Source: Pseudomonadota bacterium
GTDB lineage: Bacteria; Pseudomonadota; Gammaproteobacteria; Halothiobacillales; Halothiobacillaceae
NCBI GenBank assembly: GCA_021795795.1
Contig: JAJYPA010000299.1
Span: forward strand, 1 to 9,387
Reading direction: 5' to 3'
Length of the DNA stretch: 9,387 nt
Positions 1 to 5,380 of the stretch are shown in pieces. The first letter of the stretch is position 1, and every line of letters begins with the position of its first letter. The notes beneath the pieces were generated by a model, which had not been told where the DNA came from, searched no databases, and saw only the letters and a program-made list of their open reading frames with translations. Made by a program: the position numbers and the translations under genes.

Positions 1-64
1 AGCACTTCCAATACCGCACGGGGGAATACTGGGAAATTCCAATATTGGGCAGAATCTTCCAATA
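1..64. other. Left-edge stretch without recognisable gene
   Basis: This short AT-containing stretch lies beyond the point where similarity to an IS66 transposase ends. It holds three copies of a short TTCCAATA-type motif (listed separately) and a perfect 10-bp palindrome, CCAATATTGG, at 39-48. None of the minus-strand frames continues the expected IS66 TnpC sequence. One minus-strand frame stays open to the window edge, but its translation does not look like a family I know. I see no IS66 right end (a GTAAGCG or its complement) here. Confidence 0.4.
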
Positions 65-66
65 TT
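6..66. repeat. Three short direct repeats, TTCCAATA(TT)
   Basis: TTCCAATA occurs at 6-13, and the longer TTCCAATATT occurs at 37-46 and again at 57-66. The last two copies are exactly 20 bp apart, start to start. The middle copy overlaps the palindrome CCAATATTGG. The copies sit where recognisable IS66 sequence stops. They could be a degenerate minisatellite, part of another element's end, or chance in AT-rich sequence. No function is assigned. Confidence 0.4.
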
Positions 67-328
67 ACCTCTGGGGGAGAGGGACAAGCAGGAAAAGAAT
101 CTGATCGGGAGAGACCTTTTCCGAGCGCTGACCGAATCGCCAGCGTTTCAGCTTGGCGATGGTCATCTCCAGACGGGCGATGGTCTCGTCGCGCAGGGTG
201 AGGTACCGATCTTTTACTGCGAGCTGCCGGGCGTGCTCGGCGTCCTTCTCTTCCCGCTCCCGCTGCAGGACCATTTCGCGCAGGGCGTCTGGGTGCGTGG
301 GAAGATCGTCGGGAGCCATTGATTTCAT
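65..328 (-). pseudogene. tnpC: IS66 transposase TnpC, N-terminal fragment
   Basis: The reading starts at the ATG at 326-328 (MKSMAPDDLP) or the in-frame ATG at 317-319, and ends at a TAA at 65-67. It shows the typical IS66 TnpC N-terminus: a LPTHPDALREMVLQ opening, a charged leucine-rich coiled-coil stretch (roughly residues 20-60 of this start), then the conserved linker KRWRFGQRSEKVSPDQ. After that motif the sequence (ILFLLVPLPQR) no longer resembles the family and terminates. The zinc-finger, DDE catalytic and C-terminal regions of a ~500-residue transposase are absent, so the protein cannot be catalytic. The frame is open further upstream to 394, but that extension overlaps tnpB and does not look like TnpC. 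The motif match is clear; the exact breakpoint is not. Confidence 0.75.
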
Positions 329-329
329 G

Positions 330-567
330 GACCCTGGGCCTATGCAACCGTCCCTGATCCAGGCGTCGGTACAAAAGCCAGAAGCCCAGACCATCCCAGA
401 GCAACAACTTCAGCCGATCCCCGCGGCGGTTGCGGAAGACAAAGGCATGGCCGCAAAAGGGATTCGCCGCCAGGATCCCCTGCACCTTGGCGGCCAGGCC
501 ATCAAAGCCCAGACGCATCCACCGGTGCCGCCGCCAGCCAGATTCGGCTGCCGGGACTCAGCCACAT
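330..567 (-). pseudogene. tnpB: IS66 accessory protein TnpB (Orf2), frameshifted and shortened
   Basis: Translation from the ATG at 565-567 gives MWLSPGSRIWLAAAPVD, the usual TnpB opening. The expected continuation, MRLGFDGLAAKVQGILAANP, is present but in another frame, starting at 518. Family proteins read ...DMR.GFDGL..., so about two bases have been lost at 516-519. Downstream are the hallmark pieces CGHAFVFRNRRGDRLKLL and WDGLGFWLLYRRLDQGRL. After that the usual 40 or so C-terminal residues are missing and tnpC begins almost immediately, implying a second deletion around 330-345. TnpB is a required small accessory protein of IS66 transposition; its exact role is poorly defined. Both lesions argue for a dead gene. 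Confidence 0.75.
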
Positions 568-730
568 GGGCTTTCCAGGACCTGGACCAGGTTCTGGAAA
601 GCCAGCCGGTATCCATCGGAGCGGTCAGCGTCAGGCTGCGGCCCGACAACAGGTGAACCTCCACAGGCGAAACGGAAGGCCGGTCCGGCGCCAGAGTGGC
701 CGGCAAAAACCCTTCGGTCCCATTGAACAT
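558..730 (-). pseudogene. tnpA: IS66 protein TnpA (Orf1), C-terminal remnant
   Basis: From the ATG at 728-730 the reading is MFNGTEGFLPATLAPDRP, then VEVHLLSGRSLTLTAPMDTG and WLSR. This matches the C-terminal part of IS66 Orf1 proteins (FLP...; VEV.L..G..L.L; the D...L..L segment). The expected tail, LVQVLESPCG and a TGA at 558-560 overlapping the tnpB start, is in a different frame: joining it to WLSR needs a -1 shift at about 593, suggesting a one-base loss. The N-terminal ~50 residues with the helix-turn-helix are absent, because the element end lies only 35 bp upstream. It is probably non-functional; the assignment rests on the pattern and its place before tnpB. Confidence 0.55.
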
Positions 731-744
731 GGGCCGAGATTCTA

Positions 745-765
745 CCGCATCGGCTAATCGCTTAC
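745..765 (-). repeat. IS66-type terminal inverted repeat (outer end)
   Basis: Read leftward from 765, the sequence starts GTAAGCGATTAGCCGATGCG. IS66-family ends begin GTAA and are usually 20-30 bp long. The position is consistent with an end: tnpA, tnpB and tnpC pieces follow in order on one side, and an interrupted IS110-like gene lies on the other. The partner repeat and the 8-bp target duplication (GATTTGGC would be the copy at 766-773) are not found in the window. Confidence 0.6.
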
Positions 766-797
766 GCCAAATCTACGCCAACGGTCCGGATATCCAT
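765..797 (-). pseudogene. IS110-family transposase, first 11 codons only
   Basis: The ATG at 795-797 gives MDIRTVGVDLA, after which the frame meets TAA inside the IS66 end. This closely matches the N-terminus of IS110/IS1111-family transposases (M.I.TVG(I/L/V)DLAK), where the Asp is the first acidic residue of the RuvC-like DEDD catalytic domain. A good ribosome-binding site, AGGAG, lies 8 nt upstream. The remaining ~300-400 residues are gone or lie outside the window. The call rests on 11 residues plus a well-placed RBS, so it is suggestive and not certain. Confidence 0.55.
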
Positions 798-887
798 TTC
801 GTCTGCTCCTGCTGCGGTTTCAATGGTTGATGTCCCCCAACTATGGCACATCATCGCGGTAGGTGGGGGCGTCCATCCCATTGGTTA
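766..887 (-). mobile_element. IS110-family element, left-end fragment
   Basis: This interval separates the abrupt end of the ligase-like reading frame (stop at 885-887) from the IS66 end at 765. It contains about 88 bp of leader followed by the IS110-type transposase start at 797. It includes TGGGATGGACGCCCCCACC (881-863), which may be near the element tip, but I cannot fix the boundary or verify a subterminal repeat. In IS110-group elements the bridge RNA is encoded in a longer leader before the transposase, whereas in IS1111-group elements the non-coding RNA follows the gene. The short leader therefore leans towards IS1111, if the boundary is right. Confidence 0.5.
806..810 (-). promoter_or_regulatory. 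Ribosome-binding site of the IS110-like transposase fragment
   Basis: AGGAG on the minus strand lies 8 nt before the ATG at 795-797. It supports treating the 11-codon fragment as a true gene start, not as a chance match. Confidence 0.5.
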
Positions 888-1397
888 CAGCCATGCCGCA
901 AAGCTATTCGTATCGAGCAAGGGGCCATTTTGGCGCAAGCCTGTCCAGCCGATACCTTGCCCCATCCATTGGAAATACTGCCAAAACGCCATACTGCTCA
1001 GCACCCAGGCACTGGCTATCGCCCCCCACCACAAGCAAGTCCAAGCCTGATCCTGCACCGTGTCTGGCATTGTGACCAAAATCAGGAACCCAAGCGGCAA
1101 AGATCCCAGCACCCAGAAATAAAACCAGCTGCTGTAGGGTACACCGCTCCAGAACAGCGTAACGCCGAACCAGAGGAGCCAGAGCACCATGAATGTTGGC
1201 AGAAAACCACGCGGCCAGGGCAAGCCCGCGCGCAAACGTGGCCACCATAACCAAGCCCCCCATAGGAGATATACGATCATGCTGAGAGCCAGCAACGGGA
1301 TAATCTGTCCGTTGTAATACCAAGAGCAGAAGTACGCCAGTAGGGGCAGGGTGGCGAGCAGCCACGTACGTCGGCCCGAGTTATTGACGATCGTCAT
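885..1397 (-). pseudogene. Second polymerase/O-antigen-ligase-like membrane protein, truncated
   Basis: These 170 codons encode a strongly hydrophobic protein with about five predicted membrane segments (roughly residues 11-28, 31-50, 67-86, 90-110 and 120-142), rich in Trp and Leu. The last residues, RQNGPLLDTNSFAAWL, match the region of Wzy/O-antigen-ligase (Wzy_C superfamily) proteins that normally reads R..G...(D/P)N.FA..L and leads into the next helix. Here the frame stops at once, where IS110-like sequence begins. Family members have 400-500 residues and 10-12 helices, with the large periplasmic loop and catalytic region in the missing part. The ATG at 1395-1397 overlaps the stop of the upstream 100-codon gene (ATGA), indicating translational coupling. 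It was probably a polymerase or ligase acting on lipid-linked glycan at the periplasmic face; the fragment is presumably inactive. Confidence 0.7.
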
Positions 1398-1696
1398 AAA
1401 TCATCTGAGGGCACAACGTGCAATGATACCTTAGGAATGAACCGTATTCCCAGATATCGTATTCCACGTCCAGGAACCTCGAAACAAACTACTCTCTCTA
1501 CTTTTTTATTAGTTAAACTACGAATGTCTTTGGCACCAGGTGGAAGCGGATCCTTACCGATGAGACAAAGCCCATCAATATTTTCGCGAAGCTCACTCAG
1601 GAGATCATCAATATTACCCCATCCCATACTATTTGGGGCATCCTTGACGACATACACCCCTGATGGCAGCGGTATCAGATCAACCTCATAGTACAT
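1394..1696 (-). CDS. Unrecognised 100-aa protein coupled to ligase-like gene
   Basis: I do not recognise this protein. It is a soluble-looking alternation of beta-type and helical stretches without signal peptide, membrane segment or cysteine motif. It opens MYYEVDLIPLPSGVYVVKDA, has an acidic helix around residues 29-41 (IDDLLSELRENID), a Gly/Pro-rich middle (IGKDPLPPGAKD), and a basic C-terminal half (TNKKVERVVCFEVPGRGIRY). The ATG at 1694-1696 is supported by AAAGGA 8 nt upstream, and the frame is closed by a stop at 1733-1735, so it is not the tail of a larger gene. Its own stop overlaps the next ATG (ATGA). A coupled small protein before a polymerase/ligase gene could be an accessory or regulatory factor, but nothing in the sequence shows that. 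The clean RBS and coupling argue for a real gene. Confidence 0.6.
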   Translation of the reverse strand: MYYEVDLIPLPSGVYVVKDAPNSMGWGNIDDLLSELRENIDGLCLIGKDPLPPGAKDIRSLTNKKVERVVCFEVPGRGIRYLGIRFIPKVSLHVVPSDDL

Positions 1697-1752
1697 AGCT
1701 TGGTCCTTTAACCAGATGACGCCACTGGAGAATTAGAACAGTTATATATATT

Positions 1753-2673
1753 TCAACGATCCCAATATCCTTTGTGCATGCTCATCATGCGTCGCACCCT
1801 CACAGGAAAGCGCAGCGCTTTCTGTCCGAGCTTATATCCCGCATACTTGGCGAAAGTCCTTGCGACTGCCTGGGGAATCATCCAAGGAGCGGTTTTCGCG
1901 AGATACGATAACTCAGATCGGATAAAACGCATTCCTTCTCCTTCAGGCTTACCAAAGGTATCCAGTATCCACGACTGATCCTGATGCATAACGCCAATGT
2001 CAAAATAACGATTAAACTCCTGCAGGACCGTATAACTATGCGAATGGTACACCTGTGCCTCCGCGACATATGCAACCGACCATCCCGCTAGTAGCATACG
2101 TGCAGCCACCACCATGTCCTCACCTAAGATAAGCTTGGATGGAAACCCTCCCACATCGAACAGCGCCTTGGTGCGATATGCAGCGAAAGAATTGGAGGTA
2201 AATGCGGCCTTGATACCCAGTTTTGTCTTGTCGGCCAGCGTTCTCTTGTTAGACTGCTCTTGATAATTGAACAAACGCGCGTGCGCCTCAATAGATGACG
2301 CACCATCGCGCGGGAGTTGTCTGCCGTAGGCAACTCCTACATTGGGATCGGAAAACGGCGACACCAAGTTTTCAAGTGCACTCGGAAAAGCCAGAACGGC
2401 ATCTTGCGTCATATAAACGAGTATGTCGTACTCTTTTAGGCGCTCTGCGGCCATTTGGCGGGTGCCACCATGGTCGAATGATGCCCTTGGTATGCGTACA
2501 AGGTTAACATCGCCCCCCAATGCGGATATGTCCGTGCCGTCAGATGATCCAGAATCTACGACCATTACGCAAACCGACAGATGAGCTTGGCGCAGTAATG
2601 CGTTATAGCAAATAGTCCATGTTTCGCCACCGTTCAACGTTGGAATAACCACTGCAACTTTCTTTGACAACAT
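1753..2673 (-). CDS. GT2 glycosyltransferase, rhamnosyltransferase type
   Basis: A 306-residue inverting GT-A transferase, cytoplasmic or membrane-associated, that would add a sugar (likely rhamnose, by family) from a nucleotide donor to a lipid-linked glycan. Visible motifs are the nucleotide-binding start VAVVIPTLNGG (residues 6-16), VVDSGSSDGT (38-47), FDHGGTR (66-72), the metal-site equivalent MTQDA (88-92), YGRQLPR (116-122) and GED (184-186, the usual catalytic-base region). FDHGGTR, TQDA and YGRQ together are characteristic of the RfbN/RfbF-like rhamnosyltransferase branch of GT2. Length is normal (~300). The start at 2673 is fixed by a strong GGAGG site 5 nt upstream. It is separated from the gene before it by 166 bp and from the next by about 56 bp, so it is less tightly coupled than the genes to the right. 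No rhamnose-synthesis genes (rmlABCD) are in the window, so the sugar is an inference. Confidence 0.85.
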   Translation of the reverse strand: MLSKKVAVVIPTLNGGETWTICYNALLRQAHLSVCVMVVDSGSSDGTDISALGGDVNLVRIPRASFDHGGTRQMAAERLKEYDILVYMTQDAVLAFPSALENLVSPFSDPNVGVAYGRQLPRDGASSIEAHARLFNYQEQSNKRTLADKTKLGIKAAFTSNSFAAYRTKALFDVGGFPSKLILGEDMVVAARMLLAGWSVAYVAEAQVYHSHSYTVLQEFNRYFDIGVMHQDQSWILDTFGKPEGEGMRFIRSELSYLAKTAPWMIPQAVARTFAKYAGYKLGQKALRFPVRVRRMMSMHKGYWDR

Positions 2674-2839
2674 TCACGCCTCCGCGTTACTTCCGCAAAC
2701 ATAACCAGCGAGAAACGAATCAAATCCTCCTCGGCCTTAAGTCCAAAATAATACATTCAGATTGGCATTTTCCTTCCGGTGTAGATCTAGTCACAATATC
2801 GCCTTTTTATCCATCGTTCTTTAGCCTTAGAAATAACAT
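2674..2839 (-). other. Intergenic gap, the longest inside the cluster
   Basis: This is 166 bp between two minus-strand genes. It is AT-rich and carries a small palindrome (TAGATCTA) and a TATTAT sequence, but no convincing -35 partner, no clear hairpin-plus-U terminator and no coding signal. A promoter here would allow the left-hand genes to be expressed separately, but I cannot support one from the sequence. Confidence 0.4.
2679..2683 (-). promoter_or_regulatory. Ribosome-binding site of the GT2 (rhamnosyltransferase-type) gene
   Basis: GGAGG on the minus strand sits 5 nt before the ATG at 2671-2673. It fixes the start of the downstream gene after the 166-bp gap. Confidence 0.65.
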
Positions 2840-4090
2840 TTATCGCGTGCTCAATACGCGATAGTAACAAGATAGAAGCTCACTAACATGAGTTTGCATA
2901 GTTGCCGCGTGACTCCAATATTTTTCGTATGCAGCTTTACCAGCCTTCTCCGCAAACTTGTTGTTTTTCAGAAGCATCATTTTCTTTGCTAGATCATCGG
3001 AATCGCCGCCTTTAAACCACAAACCCGTCACGCCATCATCAACCCAATCGCGGGCAGCAGAAGTGTCTGGTACAATAGCAGGAATCCCCATGGCTGCAGC
3101 CTCTAACACTACCAAACCTTGGGTTTCGTACCACAACGATGGCAGCACCAAAGTACGAGCCTTAGCCAAATATGCTTTCATATTATCTCGATCCAACCAA
3201 CCAGTAATAAATGCTGATGGGTTTATGCGTAAAAGATCATCACGACAGATCCCGTCTCCAACGAATATAGTTTCTACCTCAAGAATGGCTCCCGCCTTTG
3301 CAAGTAGATGGCACCCCTTTTCCATTGATAATCGCCCTATAAATACAAACGCATTATTTTTATGAGGCGCAACAGGGTCGTCCTTTTCTATTTCTATCGG
3401 GTTGTTAACACGATATATTTCAGCACCTACCGGCAGGTAATGTTTAAGTATTGATTCGCTAAAATCGGATACTGATATAAAATTCTTTACGCCTTTAGGT
3501 AAGAAACCAATATGCTGCTGTACAACTTGTCTAGCTACCCTCCATAATTTCTGCGAATAACTTCTGCTATCACAGTTTTTAATAATACATGCCCCAGACA
3601 GCGGGTCCAATTTGCATATAGATTTTTCCGGATAATTAAAAAAACCTCCGTTAGGACACGCAAGAAAGTAATCATGCATCGTACAGACGACTATAAAGTC
3701 CATATCTATGGCAGCTCTAACTACACTTGATGATAAACCCTTAGTCCAAGAATGGACATGCACAATTGTTTTAGTGGGGTCGAGTGTATCGAGAAGCTGA
3801 GCTATTGCATGCGCCGCACTTATATTCCATATACCACGAGCAGCTGCTTGTATCCTATTTGGGTCTTCTAGAATGTCATGCTGACCCAAACAGATGTGTT
3901 GCAAATTAACGTGATTTATAATTGGTGTAATAGGGCCTACGGCAGTCAGCAACTTGACGTTGTAACCATTTTTTGCCAGAGCAAGCGCGCTAGACAGAGC
4001 TACTTGTGAAGCTCCACCCTGAACGTAGGCAAAGTCGTTAATTATTACGATCTGATCTAACTGATCTAGCTGATGGTATTGATTAATCAT
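2840..4090 (-). CDS. GT4 glycosyltransferase (GT-B, retaining)
   Basis: A 416-residue transferase of the GT4 family. Two Rossmann domains are visible: the acceptor side with GGASQVAL (25-32), HVHSW (111-115) and MHDYFLACP (138-146), then the donor side with FIGRLSMEKG (250-259), VGDG (277-280) and PSLWYETQGLVVLEAAAMG. The EX7E pair that binds and activates the sugar nucleotide is E322 and E330. Cysteines at 145, 159, 168 and 173 follow the HDYFLACP motif, as in many relatives. There is no signal peptide; action is on the cytoplasmic membrane face. The gene starts 6 bp after the polymerase stop. The first residues, QLDQLDQ, come from a 9-bp tandem repeat, so the extreme N-terminus may be variable. 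The coding sequence is visibly AT-richer than the methyltransferase and flippase genes. Donor and linkage cannot be read from sequence. Confidence 0.88.
   Translation of the reverse strand: MINQYHQLDQLDQIVIINDFAYVQGGASQVALSSALALAKNGYNVKLLTAVGPITPIINHVNLQHICLGQHDILEDPNRIQAAARGIWNISAAHAIAQLLDTLDPTKTIVHVHSWTKGLSSSVVRAAIDMDFIVVCTMHDYFLACPNGGFFNYPEKSICKLDPLSGACIIKNCDSRSYSQKLWRVARQVVQQHIGFLPKGVKNFISVSDFSESILKHYLPVGAEIYRVNNPIEIEKDDPVAPHKNNAFVFIGRLSMEKGCHLLAKAGAILEVETIFVGDGICRDDLLRINPSAFITGWLDRDNMKAYLAKARTLVLPSLWYETQGLVVLEAAAMGIPAIVPDTSAARDWVDDGVTGLWFKGGDSDDLAKKMMLLKNNKFAEKAGKAAYEKYWSHAATMQTHVSELLSCYYRVLSTR
4052..4069. repeat. Two-copy 9-bp tandem repeat in a GT4 N-terminus
   Basis: CTGATCTAA is followed directly by CTGATCTAG, with a further partial CTGAT. 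On the minus strand it encodes LDQLDQ at residues 8-13 of the GT4 protein, just before its first beta strand. Copy changes of 9 bp would stay in frame. Confidence 0.6.
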
Positions 4091-4096
4091 GCGGGA

Positions 4097-5380
4097 TCAT
4101 ACTTCCCAATGTAACTGCGAGGACGTCATCATCACTACGAGGCCCAACATGAATCCCAGTAGAGATTCTTCAATAATGTTATCAACAACGCCGTAACTAA
4201 CAAGAACCAGTGTCAATGGAAATATTACTATCGGACTTCCACCACGGATAAAACGTAAGGTGGTGCCTGAAACAATGGCTACTATAAGCGTAATGCTAAT
4301 TAACAAACCAAAATCTACACACAAATAGACAAACAAGTTATCGGCAGGTAGAAACGCTGTGGGGTAAAAGAATTGCTGAGGCGCCCCGATTCCTCCCAAC
4401 CCTAGGCCAAACATCCATGATGGCCAATCATTTAACATTCTGAGAGAGTCTGGCCACATCCAGTTCAGCCTATCTCCAAAGCTCGCGAATAACACTTTGC
4501 TTGCGAACGAGTGAAACGAAGGATCATATTCTATAAAGATAGAAGAAATCGGTATGGTTACCATGAGAATGGCACTAAGCCATAACAATAGTGCCCACAT
4601 ATATCTCCATGGTTTGTTCTGGTGAAAAGCAAGTCCGCTCAAGAAAAATATTGTTATCATGAAATACGCACCAAAAATACCTTTTGTTGTGGTAAGGAAA
4701 ATTGCTAAACCAGCTACAATCCAGATAGGAATGGCATAAAAGTGATTACGCTGTGTCGTGACAATCAAAATGGCAAAAATAAGCAATTGCGTGGCTGCGC
4801 TGTATGATGCGCGGGAAAAACCCGCATAACGCTCAAAGCCAAATGTTCCCCACTGTCGTGAAACCTCAAGACTATGACCGCCTAAGTGAATGTTTTGCCC
4901 AACCCATGGAAAGTGAATTAATGGACTCATCAGCACACCAAGGGCCGTGATGGCAAACAACCAGAGAAACAATCGTCTGTATCTGGCTAGTTCAGAAATA
5001 AAATATTTACCTATAAGTAATGCGTAAACTAGCGGAGTAAACACCCAAAGACCAAAGAGTGGTTGCCATACACTCCGTAAATTGACCATACCCCAAGCTA
5101 TATAGAAGCTAAGGATTAAAGCGCCACCGAATAGAGCCTTCGATGCTCGCCTGGTAAGAATAAGCAATACCGGCACCATCAATAGCAATAATGCTTTAGG
5201 AATGTAAATCAATGGAAACATGTTGACAAGCGAAAGGCCATACCGTATAGGTGCATCCAGAACGATGGAAAAGAGATACACTCCTGTTATCCATCGCACA
5301 AGCGTAGGGACGCGAAGTGTAGGGTATGTCCTAATTCTTTGTGCTGGCGCACCCATCACGGATACAACTGAGCTATCCAT
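4097..5380 (-). CDS. Wzy-like polysaccharide polymerase / O-antigen ligase family protein
   Basis: A 427-residue polytopic inner-membrane protein with about 10-11 hydrophobic segments and a basic N-terminal tail of about 30 residues. Features of the Wzy/O-antigen ligase superfamily include a central loop with FERYAGFSRASYSAATQ (182-198, Arg-rich, before a helix), the LTTTKG segment (229-234) where relatives have a (S/T)RG or (S/T)KG, a periplasmic stretch with FGDRLNWMWP (301-310), then GLGLGGIG (325-332) and DNLFVYLCVDFG (347-358), which corresponds to the usual GxG...N.(Y/F)L....G pattern. Such proteins polymerise or transfer lipid-linked oligosaccharide at the periplasmic face. Sequence alone does not separate polymerase from ligase, but its place among the transferases and next to a Wzx gene favours polymerase. 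The ATG lies inside the end of the upstream GT4 gene (8-bp overlap) with GGAGTG just before it. The gene is AT-rich relative to the right-hand genes. Confidence 0.8.
   Translation of the reverse strand: MDSSVVSVMGAPAQRIRTYPTLRVPTLVRWITGVYLFSIVLDAPIRYGLSLVNMFPLIYIPKALLLLMVPVLLILTRRASKALFGGALILSFYIAWGMVNLRSVWQPLFGLWVFTPLVYALLIGKYFISELARYRRLFLWLFAITALGVLMSPLIHFPWVGQNIHLGGHSLEVSRQWGTFGFERYAGFSRASYSAATQLLIFAILIVTTQRNHFYAIPIWIVAGLAIFLTTTKGIFGAYFMITIFFLSGLAFHQNKPWRYMWALLLWLSAILMVTIPISSIFIEYDPSFHSFASKVLFASFGDRLNWMWPDSLRMLNDWPSWMFGLGLGGIGAPQQFFYPTAFLPADNLFVYLCVDFGLLISITLIVAIVSGTTLRFIRGGSPIVIFPLTLVLVSYGVVDNIIEESLLGFMLGLVVMMTSSQLHWEV

Larger units (their letters stand above)
65..765 (-). mobile_element. 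IS66-family insertion sequence remnant
   Basis: On the minus strand this stretch begins at 765 with GTAAGCGATTAGCCGATGCG. IS66-family terminal inverted repeats characteristically begin GTAA. It is followed in the family's order by pieces of tnpA, tnpB and tnpC, all damaged: tnpA lacks the N-terminal helix-turn-helix part, tnpB carries a frameshift and lacks its C-terminal third, and tnpC stops after about 75 residues of a normal ~500. The opposite terminal repeat is not visible. The base next to the end, at 766, lies inside the start of an IS110-like transposase gene, so the element appears to have inserted there. An intact IS66 is about 2.5 kb, so this is a deletion derivative that cannot transpose by itself. 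The left boundary is uncertain, roughly 65-100. Confidence 0.75.

Noticed and set aside
1..518. Minus-strand frame from 518 that stays open to the left edge
   Set aside because: Only its first ~60 codons are TnpB. Beyond about 345 it is an out-of-frame, Arg/Pro/Ser-rich reading of tnpC, so it is not evidence for a longer fusion protein.
510..525. Programmed ribosomal frameshift joining the two tnpB halves
   Set aside because: There is no slippery heptamer or A-rich run at the site, IS66 tnpB is not known to use frameshifting, and neighbouring genes are also damaged. A deletion is simpler.
153..656. Long plus-strand open frame of 167 codons
   Set aside because: It runs antisense to the tnpA/tnpB/tnpC remnants, its translation is Arg/Pro/Ser-rich without any family pattern, and the minus strand has clear IS66 protein motifs.
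843..1250. Plus-strand open frame of 135 codons opposite the truncated ligase-like gene
   Set aside because: The translation is low-complexity His/Gln/Pro-rich, as expected from the complement of a hydrophobic membrane protein. It has no ribosome-binding site and no motif.
1735..1756. TATATATA run after the GT2 stop as a promoter or terminator
   Set aside because: There is no paired -35 box and no hairpin with a U-run; the spacing to the next gene is ordinary for an operon.
2750..2839. Possible promoter in the intergenic gap (TATTAT as a -10 box)
   Set aside because: No hexamer resembling TTGACA lies 16-18 bp upstream, and AT-rich sequence gives such boxes by chance.
2958..3365. Plus-strand open frame of 135 codons inside a GT4 gene
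   Set aside because: It is antisense to the conserved donor-binding domain of a GT4 transferase with an intact EX7E motif; I treat it as a shadow frame.
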